Below, piece by piece: positions 1 through 7,285 of a DNA stretch of 64,000 nt (within the stretch, counting starts at the first letter, position 1; every line of letters starts with the position of its first letter). Source of the DNA: an uncultured Mesonia sp. (GTDB lineage: Bacteria > Bacteroidota > Bacteroidia > Flavobacteriales > Flavobacteriaceae); assembly GCA_947499595.1 (NCBI GenBank), contig CANMOY010000001.1, positions 62,001 through 126,000 on the forward strand, given 5' to 3'. The notes beneath the pieces are model-generated. The model saw nothing but the letters and a program-made list of their open reading frames with translations, was not told the DNA's origin and did no database searches. The translations under genes and the position numbers were made by a program.

Positions 1-1063
1 TGATTAGAGCTTGGGCATTGAATAGATCTAACAAATTATCAGCTTGACTCAAAAAAGCATTTGACCAATCTTTTTCCTGGTCTATTTGAAACTTTAACTG
101 CTCTACAATTTTAATTCTTTCTTGGTTGGCCTTTATAGCGGATTTGTAATTGAGGCTATTAATTTTATTCGTAAATATTTCTACCAATATACTGCACAAT
201 TGTCTTTGTGTGCGGTTTATGGTTTTAGCAGCATTGTGATGACAAGTTATAAGTCCCCATAATTTTCCTTCGATAATTATAGAGGTAGTAAGCGAGGCTT
301 TTACCCCCATATTTTTTAAGTATTGTAGATGTACTGGAGAAACCCCTCTGAGTTCTGAATTACTGAGATCTACTATTTTTTGATCTGTAGGGTTTAATTG
401 GGGCGTAATGGCAATGGGCTGATAGTCTACATCTGCAATTATGCGTATTTTTTGTTTTAAAAATAAAGCCCTTGCTGGTTGAGGAATATCGGTGGCAGGA
501 TAATGTAATCCTAGCCAGCTTGTTTGGTTTTTTTGTTTGCATTCAGCTATGACTTCACCATTCCAATCTTTATCAAAGCGGTACACTAATACACGATCGT
601 AATTAAATATTTTACTGACAATGTTTGCCGCATTTTGGCATGCTTCAAGTGCAGAATCTGAAGAACGCAAAGCTTCTGTTATGGTAGTTAATTGATCTTG
701 AAGTTTAATAGGGTTTGAAATTGTAAATCGTTCTACCATAAGTAAAATGCCTTGTTTGGTTTTATAAGCAACAAAAGAAAATTTGTCAGCATTAATTTTT
801 CCATTAAATTCAAGACGATTTTTACTACCAAGCTCAAAATTTGCAATGCGTTGCTCTAGTTCTTTTCCTATTAAGAAGCTAATTTTTTTACCGATAAATG
901 ATTCCGTAAAGGCTAAGTATTCCGATGCATTTTTTGCGCATTGAATTACCTTTAAGGATTCTTTATCTAGAACTAACAGCGTACCAAAGGGTTGAATGTG
1001 ATTGATTAAATGTATAGGCTCACGATCACAATTGGATAAAATAATGTCTTTGTCCTTTTTCAA
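1..1063 (-). CDS. Bacteriophytochrome (PAS-GAF photosensory part), 3' end outside window
   Basis: I translated this stretch by hand: an open frame of about 354 codons runs off the left edge. It reads as a phytochrome photosensory module. Near the N-terminus is NCDREPIH, which carries the Cys that binds biliverdin in bacteriophytochromes (residue 12 here), followed by a PAS fold ending HIQPFGTLLVLD. The GAF domain shows DWNGEVIAE, the PASDIP-type motif PATDIPQPAR, LRGVSPVHLQYLKNMGV and KLWGLITCHH. The PHY domain and output module would lie outside the window. No ATG is available; the frame opens at TTG at 1063-1061, immediately after the TAA of the upstream CheB-CheR-kinase gene and in the same frame, so the two are probably cotranscribed and translationally coupled. 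Red/far-red sensing is inferred from the family; a heme oxygenase to make biliverdin is not in view. Confidence 0.85.
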   Translation of the reverse strand, partial: MKKDKDIILSNCDREPIHLINHIQPFGTLLVLDKESLKVIQCAKNASEYLAFTESFIGKKISFLIGKELEQRIANFELGSKNRLEFNGKINADKFSFVAYKTKQGILLMVERFTISNPIKLQDQLTTITEALRSSDSALEACQNAANIVSKIFNYDRVLVYRFDKDWNGEVIAECKQKNQTSWLGLHYPATDIPQPARALFLKQKIRIIADVDYQPIAITPQLNPTDQKIVDLSNSELRGVSPVHLQYLKNMGVKASLTTSIIIEGKLWGLITCHHNAAKTINRTQRQLCSILVEIFTNKINSLNYKSAIKANQERIKIVEQLKFQIDQEKDWSNAFLSQADNLLDLFNAQALI

Positions 1064-4000
1064 TTACTTTTCTTTCAATTTAAAATAAAATGTACTTCCT
1101 GCACCTGGTTGAGAATCTACCCAAATACTACCTTTATGCAAGCTAATAATTTTTTCTACGTGTGCTAATCCAACGCCCGTTCCTTCGTATTTTTCTTCTG
1201 TAGGTACCCGATTGAAAATATCAAAAATTTGTTTTTGATTTTCTTTAGGTATTCCAATTCCATTATCTGTAATTGAAAAGACGTGGTATTTACCATCTTG
1301 ATAAGAAGAAATTCTAATTTCTGGGTGACGATTTTTATCTTTATATTTAATAGCATTGCTTAACAAGTTTTGAAAAAGTAGGCGTAATTCAACTTCGTAG
1401 CCACGAATTTTTGGTAAGTCACCAACAAATACTTTGGCATTTGTTTCTTTAATGCGTTTACCAAGATCATACTTTACTACTTCGACCAATTCTTGGGTAT
1501 CTATAAGTTTTTTTTCAGAATCTCTACCAATTCGAGAATGTTCTAACAATGCTTTGATTTGCTCTGAAAGTCGGTCGCAAGCTTGATCGATATAGGTAAT
1601 ATAGGTTTTTGCTTTTTCATCTAATTCTTTAGCGTACACTTTGTTTATAACATCGCTAGCAAACTTAATTGTGGCTAAAGGCTCTTGTAAGTCATGTGAG
1701 CAAATAGACACAAATTGCTCTAAATCTTTATTTGTACGTTCTAGGTTTTTCTTTTGTTTGCTTAAGGCTTTTTGTGTTTTTTTAAGTTCGGTTATATCTA
1801 TACAAGTAAATCGGTTAAGAATAGGCTTATCGAATTCATCATATTCTACCGTGAAATTAAGCATTATTGGGATGGTTTTCCCTGTTTTTGAACATATTTC
1901 AAGCTCAACATTTTTAAGCTGGCTTTCTTCTTTAAATAGTTTTTCAAACTTAAGCGCCTTGAGTTGTTGCTTATTCTTGTAAAGATTAAAGAAATTGATG
2001 TTTTTTAATTCTTCCTTACTAGCATATTCTAAGGTTTCTGCAGCTTCTTGATTACAATGAATTATTTTTGATGTAATTGGGTCTACACTAAAATGCATTA
2101 CCGGGTCTTCTTCGTAAAATGATTTAAATCTTTTTTCGCTAAGCATTAGTTTGCGTTTAGCTTCTTCTAAAGACTCTATGTTAATATAAGTAATTACTAC
2201 ACCACTTTTATTACCATTAGAATCAAAGAATGGAGAAACCCGTTGTAGATAATTTGTCCCATCTTGTGTTAATATTTTTTTCTCGATTACACCACCGTTT
2301 TTCAACACGTGTTTACACTTTTCTACAATTTTATTTTTGAATCGTTTGTTAAAAGCACCAGTAAAATGATGAATAGGACGTCCAATATCACCTTCTATAA
2401 AATTAAAATGTTTATTAATTGCAGGTGTGAATTTACGGATACATAACTCTTTGTCTAAAAAAATGGTACCTATATTGGTGCTTTCTAGTAAATTGTTCAT
2501 ATCTGAATTTAATTGCTCGAGATCATCAACCTTTTGTAAATTTTCTGCATTTACAGTATTAATTTCCTCGTTAACGCTTTGCAATTCTTCATTGGTACTT
2601 TGCAGTTCCTCATTAGAAGCCAATAGTTCTTCGTTCGCGGCTTGAAGCTCTTCATTACTAGTCTCTAAATTAGATAAAGATGTTTGAAGCTCAAGTTTTA
2701 CATCTTTTAATTCTTCCTCTAACTGCTTTATATATTCTTGTTCGATAGTTTGGTTGCTGACTTCAATTCTAGTAGCCTTTTGATTTTTATCAAATTCTTC
2801 TTCAGCAAAGCAGATAATAAAATGAGTAGAGGAGTTTCTTTCTAGATTTTCTATAGGTTTAATGATTAATTTCACCGTTTTATCCTCGGTTAAATCTCCT
2901 ACTTTCAATTGCGAAAATAGCTGCTTTTCTCCTGTCTTTCTAGCTCTGTATACCCCAGATTTTATTAATTTTTTAAGACTATTATTCAACATATCTAATA
3001 GGTTGACGCTAAATCCTTTTTTGGGTAATTGAGCATATCTCTTAAAATCTCCAATGCCTTGTAGGATAGTAAATTCTTCATCGATATATACGGCAGCTGA
3101 GTTGAATTGTTCTAAAATCAACTCATTGAAAAGATCTAAAAACTGTAAATTATTTTTAGTTTTATTACGTGTTGAATGCTGAATTATAGAAGTATCACTT
3201 TTAGGTGTGGTTTTAATCATTTTTTGAGTATTGTTCCTAAGTTCAGGGGTGTTTTGTAATCTTCCTGTTGGATTTTGATTTTGAAAAATTCTTAATTTCC
3301 GGTCAACATATTTAAAGTATTCATTATGAGAGTGAAGGGTTTCACTTGTGCCTAAGATTAAAAAACCCTCTTTATTTAAACAATAATGAATAATATCTAG
3401 ACTTTGATTTTGTATTTTATTCTGGAAATAGATAAGTAAATTTCTACAAAAAACCATTTCCATTTGCCCGAAAGGGGGATTTTTTAAAAGATTATGTTGA
3501 GAGAAAATTATGTGATTTCTAATTTTTTCAATCACTCTATAACCTTGATGTGTATGCGTAAAATATTTATTCAATAAATAAGGGTCAATTCCGGCGGCAA
3601 TGCTTTCGGGATAAACACCTGTACTAGCAATATTTAAAAATTCCTGAGATACATCTGTAGCGAAAATTTTAACTTTGACATCTTTTTCTTGGTGCTCAAT
3701 CTCCTCGTTTACTAATATAGCAATGGAATAGGCTTCTTCGCCAGTACTGCAAGCTATGTCCCAAATTTTTAGTGTCTCATTAGGTTTGATTTTTGCCACC
3801 ACCTGTGGTATAATTTCATCTTGCAATTTTATCCACACTTCTTCGTCTCTAAAAAATTGCGTGACACCAATTAAAAACTCTTTAGCGAGTAGATGTAGTT
3901 CAGCTTTGTTTTCTTCTACATAATCTTGGTATTCTTGAAATGTGTTGCATTTGCAAACTTGAAACCTTCTAATTAGCCTTCTGGAAAGCGTAGCATACTT

Positions 4001-4708
4001 ATAATTAGAAAAATCTAAATTTGTTTTTTGATCTACCAAATGTAGAATTTTTTTTATAGCTTCCCTGTCATATTCAATTTCTTGATATTTCATTAGAGGG
4101 TTAGCAAAACTGTTTTTTATGAAATGCTTAAGTTCTTTCCCCATTTGGTCTACTGGTAGAATAAAATCAGCTAAACCAGTTTTTATGGCACTTCTGGGCA
4201 TGCCATCGAATTTAGCTTCTTCAGGATCTTGAACCATAATTAATCCTTCACACTCTTTTATAGTTTTAAGACCACGTGTGCCGTCACTTCCTGTACCACT
4301 AAGAATAATTCCAATAGCTTTTTCTTTTTTGTATTTAGCCAGCGAATTAAATAAAATATCTATAGGGAAATTCATTGTGTTGCCCTTTGGCTTAGCCATA
4401 AGTTTAAAACATCCGTCTATAATTTCGGCATTATATTGTGGAGGGATGAGGTAAATATGTTTTGGCTTTATACACTCTTTATCTTCAATTTTTTTTATTG
4501 TAAGATGGGTGAATTTTTCTAGCAACTCTGCCATCATACTTTCAAAATTGGGGGAGAGATGCTGAATTATTACATAGGCGTTTATATCAGATTTCGGAAG
4601 ATTTCTAAAGAAACTTTGTAGCGTTTCGAGACCACCGGCACTGGCTCCTATAGCTATAATTTGCGGCTTAAAAGGCTCGGCATAACTTGTAAAAGTTGAT
4701 TCCATCAA
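1064..4708 (-). CDS. CheB-CheR-PAS-histidine kinase hybrid (1214 aa)
   Basis: One polypeptide combines chemotaxis-type methylesterase, methyltransferase and kinase modules. CheB lies at about residues 15-195 with catalytic Ser23 (GASAGG), His50 (QHLSP) and Asp142 (SGTGSDGTRG). CheR follows at about 210-480, with an N-terminal helical part and a SAM-binding site in WDIACSTGEEAYS. A long coiled coil at about 650-745 is built from NEELQ-type heptads. Two PAS domains come next, then a HisKA domain with phospho-acceptor His1005 (CSHDLQEP) and an HATPase domain with the N box near 1118, DNGIGIP near 1148 and GTGVGL near 1176. No receiver domain or transmembrane segment is present, so it is probably cytoplasmic. 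The phytochrome gene follows without a gap. Such CheBR-kinase hybrids are known in Bacteroidetes; their substrates are mostly unknown. Confidence 0.93.
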   Translation of the reverse strand: MMESTFTSYAEPFKPQIIAIGASAGGLETLQSFFRNLPKSDINAYVIIQHLSPNFESMMAELLEKFTHLTIKKIEDKECIKPKHIYLIPPQYNAEIIDGCFKLMAKPKGNTMNFPIDILFNSLAKYKKEKAIGIILSGTGSDGTRGLKTIKECEGLIMVQDPEEAKFDGMPRSAIKTGLADFILPVDQMGKELKHFIKNSFANPLMKYQEIEYDREAIKKILHLVDQKTNLDFSNYKYATLSRRLIRRFQVCKCNTFQEYQDYVEENKAELHLLAKEFLIGVTQFFRDEEVWIKLQDEIIPQVVAKIKPNETLKIWDIACSTGEEAYSIAILVNEEIEHQEKDVKVKIFATDVSQEFLNIASTGVYPESIAAGIDPYLLNKYFTHTHQGYRVIEKIRNHIIFSQHNLLKNPPFGQMEMVFCRNLLIYFQNKIQNQSLDIIHYCLNKEGFLILGTSETLHSHNEYFKYVDRKLRIFQNQNPTGRLQNTPELRNNTQKMIKTTPKSDTSIIQHSTRNKTKNNLQFLDLFNELILEQFNSAAVYIDEEFTILQGIGDFKRYAQLPKKGFSVNLLDMLNNSLKKLIKSGVYRARKTGEKQLFSQLKVGDLTEDKTVKLIIKPIENLERNSSTHFIICFAEEEFDKNQKATRIEVSNQTIEQEYIKQLEEELKDVKLELQTSLSNLETSNEELQAANEELLASNEELQSTNEELQSVNEEINTVNAENLQKVDDLEQLNSDMNNLLESTNIGTIFLDKELCIRKFTPAINKHFNFIEGDIGRPIHHFTGAFNKRFKNKIVEKCKHVLKNGGVIEKKILTQDGTNYLQRVSPFFDSNGNKSGVVITYINIESLEEAKRKLMLSEKRFKSFYEEDPVMHFSVDPITSKIIHCNQEAAETLEYASKEELKNINFFNLYKNKQQLKALKFEKLFKEESQLKNVELEICSKTGKTIPIMLNFTVEYDEFDKPILNRFTCIDITELKKTQKALSKQKKNLERTNKDLEQFVSICSHDLQEPLATIKFASDVINKVYAKELDEKAKTYITYIDQACDRLSEQIKALLEHSRIGRDSEKKLIDTQELVEVVKYDLGKRIKETNAKVFVGDLPKIRGYEVELRLLFQNLLSNAIKYKDKNRHPEIRISSYQDGKYHVFSITDNGIGIPKENQKQIFDIFNRVPTEEKYEGTGVGLAHVEKIISLHKGSIWVDSQPGAGSTFYFKLKEK

Positions 4709-4802
4709 ATACAGGCATTTTATAACTCACAAAATACGAATTATTTTGTTCTGAGCATCTTTTCTGTATTTATTTAACCTATTAAATTTAGGAACTAATT
4801 TT

Positions 4803-5087
4803 TTAATGGGGAATATACTTATTCACCATTTCAATATACTTTAGTTTAGCTTGGTTGGGTTCTAAATTTTCAACCTGAAAGAGAGCGTTCATTTTGAATG
4901 CAGTAATCAATTTTTCTTGATGCTCATCTTTATGGTTAAAACGCTTACTACCACTGGTGGCTTTTTTATAATAGGCATAAAACTCTAGCATCAAGTCGGG
5001 AGGGAAGCGCAACTTAGTTTTTCGAGCTTTATTGTAAGCTTCCTTGAAAGACTTGTCTAGCTCTTCTTGAGACATTTTCTGGGTCAT
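4803..5087 (-). CDS. Acyl-CoA-binding protein
   Basis: This 94-residue protein has the size and layout of the acyl-CoA-binding protein family: an N-terminal helix with FKEAYNKARK, the central LMLEFYAYYKKAT helix that contributes the conserved Tyr/Lys ligands, and a C-terminal AKLKYIEMVNKYI helix. The usual KxxAW segment is replaced by KMNALF, so ligand affinity may differ. It would bind long-chain acyl-CoA in the cytoplasm and deliver it to lipid enzymes. It is the last gene of a minus-strand run, 6 bases after psd, so a role in phospholipid assembly is a reasonable inference. Its own sequence does not show a particular partner. Confidence 0.85.
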   Translation of the reverse strand: MTQKMSQEELDKSFKEAYNKARKTKLRFPPDLMLEFYAYYKKATSGSKRFNHKDEHQEKLITAFKMNALFQVENLEPNQAKLKYIEMVNKYIPH

Positions 5088-5093
5088 ATCCAG

Positions 5094-5744
5094 TTAAATT
5101 TTAGCTATTATAGATTCTCCTCCGCGTACCTTTTCGTTTAATTCTACATGTATAGGTGTTCCCAAGGGTAAAAATAAATCAACTCGTGAGCCAAACTTTA
5201 TAAATCCGCTATCGCTTCCTTGTTTCGCTGTATCTCCTTCTTTAGCATAATTTACAATTCGTTTTGCAAGTGCGCCTGCTATTTGTCTATATAAAACTTC
5301 CCCTATACTTTGATTTTTTACCACTACGGTGGTTCTTTCATTTTCTTCTGAAGATTTTGGATGCCAAGCAACAAGAAACTTTCCCGGATGGTATTTACTA
5401 AACACTACCTCTCCGCCTATAGGGTAACGGGTCACGTGAACGTTAATAGGCGACATAAATACCGAAACCTGAACTCTTTTTTCTTTAAAATATTCTTTTT
5501 CGTAAACTTCTTCAATTACTACTACTTTGCCATCTACGGGAGAAACAACCGTACTGTTATCTATGGCGGTGTTTCTTTTTGGGTTTCTAAAAAACTGAGC
5601 GATTAGAATGAAAAAAAACAGCGATACGATAAAAATAAGCAATTTTATCCACGTGGTTGAGAGGAGTGTCAAGCTCGCGATATTAATCGCTAAAAATAGT
5701 GCAGCGCTTACGCCCAGAATCTTAAAACCTTCTTTATGAAACAT
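5094..5744 (-). CDS. psd: Phosphatidylserine decarboxylase proenzyme (short form)
   Basis: This 216-residue enzyme converts phosphatidylserine to phosphatidylethanolamine at the inner membrane. It belongs to the short family: two N-terminal hydrophobic segments (about residues 8-28 and 31-52), the conserved SPINVHVTRYP block, then the self-cleavage site in KFGSRVD. Cleavage between Gly185 and Ser186 would give the pyruvoyl alpha subunit of about 31 residues. The start overlaps the end of cdsA by 11 bases, so the two are translationally coupled. PE synthesis needs CDP-diacylglycerol from CdsA and a phosphatidylserine synthase, which is not in this window. Confidence 0.95.
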   Translation of the reverse strand: MFHKEGFKILGVSAALFLAINIASLTLLSTTWIKLLIFIVSLFFFILIAQFFRNPKRNTAIDNSTVVSPVDGKVVVIEEVYEKEYFKEKRVQVSVFMSPINVHVTRYPIGGEVVFSKYHPGKFLVAWHPKSSEENERTTVVVKNQSIGEVLYRQIAGALAKRIVNYAKEGDTAKQGSDSGFIKFGSRVDLFLPLGTPIHVELNEKVRGGESIIAKI

Positions 5745-6558
5745 ATTTTATAAAATATAAATAGGTATATGCAAATGTAGCAGTATAAAGTATACTATCC
5801 AAACGATCTAAAATGCCGCCGTGGCCCGGCATTAAATTTCCACTATCTTTAACACCAGCTTGCCGCTTTAGTTTTGATTGAATCAAATCTCCCCAAGTCC
5901 CGAATATTGAAGATAGGGCACCTAAAATCATCCATTGTGCTAAAGTTAGAAGTGGTAAATAATTGGCTAGAATAATAGCTGCAATAAGCGTAAAAATAAA
6001 TCCGCCAAGGAAACCTTCAACTGTTTTTTTAGGCGAAATGCGTTCAAATAATTTGCGTTTACCTATGCTTTTACCAACTAAATAAGCAAATGTGTCGTTG
6101 GTCCAAATCATTATAAAAATTCCAAGAAGCAGTAAAGGTTCATAATCACCGTTAAAAAAAGGAATACGAGTAATAAAAATAAACGATGAGATTAGGTAAA
6201 AAATAACCACTAGGTATTTTTTTTCCTCAAAAAGTGGTATTCTGCTCACAATAACTAAATCTCTTAATAATAGTGATTTAATAAGTAGGGTGAGCACCAA
6301 CAAGGTGTTGAGTATAAGTGTGCTGCTAGATAAATATTCATCACTATCTAGAACCGAGAAAAACAAGTAAAATATAACAAAAATAAGGTAGGATAAATAG
6401 CTTTTTAATCCTAGTAGTTTTTGCAATTCATATACGCCAAATAACCCAAAAATGAAAAACAATCCTTTAAAGAGGTAGGGGTTAGGTAGCCATAGAACTA
6501 CCAATAAAAGTATAACATACAAAGCACCAGACAAGGCGCGGGTGAGGGTTTCTTTCAT
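5734..6558 (-). CDS. cdsA: Phosphatidate cytidylyltransferase
   Basis: This is a 274-residue polytopic membrane protein with about eight hydrophobic segments. The C-terminal half holds the CDP-diglyceride synthetase signature: SKLKRQAGVKDSG, then PGHGGILDRLDS, with the basic and acidic residues in the expected register. SPKKTVEGFLGG upstream is also a family hallmark. The enzyme makes CDP-diacylglycerol from CTP and phosphatidic acid, the branch point for all glycerophospholipids. It sits between a LUD-domain gene (5-base gap) and psd (11-base overlap), in one minus-strand transcription unit. Confidence 0.95.
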   Translation of the reverse strand: MKETLTRALSGALYVILLLVVLWLPNPYLFKGLFFIFGLFGVYELQKLLGLKSYLSYLIFVIFYLFFSVLDSDEYLSSSTLILNTLLVLTLLIKSLLLRDLVIVSRIPLFEEKKYLVVIFYLISSFIFITRIPFFNGDYEPLLLLGIFIMIWTNDTFAYLVGKSIGKRKLFERISPKKTVEGFLGGFIFTLIAAIILANYLPLLTLAQWMILGALSSIFGTWGDLIQSKLKRQAGVKDSGNLMPGHGGILDRLDSILYTATFAYTYLYFIKYVS

Positions 6559-6563
6559 GCGAT

Positions 6564-7175
6564 TTACAAATCTTCTACAAGCAGCAAATATAGGTTTTTA
6601 GATGTACTACCATAATTCAAGAAATCGTTTTCTTGATCTTCACCAAAGGTTTTAATAGTGGTAATATTGGTAGGAATTCGGTTTTTACTTTTATTTTTTA
6701 TGCCAGATAAGCCTTCACCAATACTATTAATCAATTGACTGGTGCGTGCAATAATGATGAAGTTATTGGGTAGGTCTGCAAGTTTCTTTTCTTTAATTTG
6801 GTTTGAAGATATAAGTAAGGCGCCAGTATTACCAATTAAATATTCACATCCCGAAATAAAAAAAGTGGCTTCTTTTTGATCTGTAAAGTTTAAATTAAAA
6901 TGTATTAATTTGTTTTGGAGCTCTTGGTCAAAGCAAATAACCTCTTCTTCATGCCAATTATTCTCTTTTAAAATTAATCCGAAAGTTTCTTTCATCTCTT
7001 TCTCATCTGTGCAATAAAGAAACTTTCCGCCATTTTCTTTAAACTTAATCATAAAACTTTCGTCGGTAGGAAGTTCTTCCTCCGGCATGAATTTGCTTTG
7101 GTTTTTGTTATGATTTTGTTCCTCTTCTGTTTTGGCAGAAGTGACATAACCAATAAATTTACGAAATAAGTTCAT
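6564..7175 (-). CDS. LUD-domain protein (LutC/YkgG-like)
   Basis: The C-terminal two thirds of this 203-residue protein match the LUD (lactate utilisation) fold: the core block IGNTGALLISSNQ is followed by ADLPNNFIIIARTSQLI, which is diagnostic of the LutC/YkgG group. The first 40 residues are charged and low in complexity. No LutA or LutB gene is present here, so a role in lactate oxidation is not supported; a solo LUD gene next to cdsA is the only context. A Bacteroidetes promoter lies directly upstream, making this the first gene of the lud-cdsA-psd-ACBP unit. Exact function unknown. Confidence 0.8.
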   Translation of the reverse strand: MNLFRKFIGYVTSAKTEEEQNHNKNQSKFMPEEELPTDESFMIKFKENGGKFLYCTDEKEMKETFGLILKENNWHEEEVICFDQELQNKLIHFNLNFTDQKEATFFISGCEYLIGNTGALLISSNQIKEKKLADLPNNFIIIARTSQLINSIGEGLSGIKNKSKNRIPTNITTIKTFGEDQENDFLNYGSTSKNLYLLLVEDL

Positions 7176-7209
7176 ATACGTGTTAACAAACGTTTAATAG
7201 CATCTCGTT

Positions 7210-7237
7210 CAAAGATAAAAAAACTTGATTTATACAA
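7210..7237 (-). promoter_or_regulatory. Bacteroidetes-type promoter for the lud-cdsA-psd-ACBP unit
   Basis: On the minus strand TTG (7237-7235) and TATCTTTG (7217-7210) are 17 bases apart, matching the TTG/TAnnTTTG consensus. The start would fall about 30 bases upstream of the LUD start codon. The -33 element lies inside the hairpin that terminates ftsH. Confidence 0.6.
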
Positions 7238-7257
7238 GTGATAAATCAAGCTTTTTT
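7217..7257. terminator. Bidirectional-looking hairpin terminator after ftsH
   Basis: The arms CTTGATTTAT and ATAAATCAAG form a stem with a short loop, flanked by A-runs on one side and T-runs on the other, so it can terminate in either direction. It lies 29 bases beyond the ftsH stop and separates rsfS-ftsH from the lud-cdsA-psd-ACBP unit. Confidence 0.75.
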
Positions 7258-7285
7258 GTGTCTAGATGAGTATAAAATCTGCTAT

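Noticed and set aside
1641-2645. Plus-strand open frames of 72-113 codons inside the CheB-CheR-kinase gene
   Set aside because: They lie opposite a long, well supported gene and match no family; they are antisense shadows of its codon pattern.
2540-2690. Short direct DNA repeats
   Set aside because: They encode the NEELQ heptads of the coiled coil and are protein-level repeats, not a repeat element or CRISPR array.
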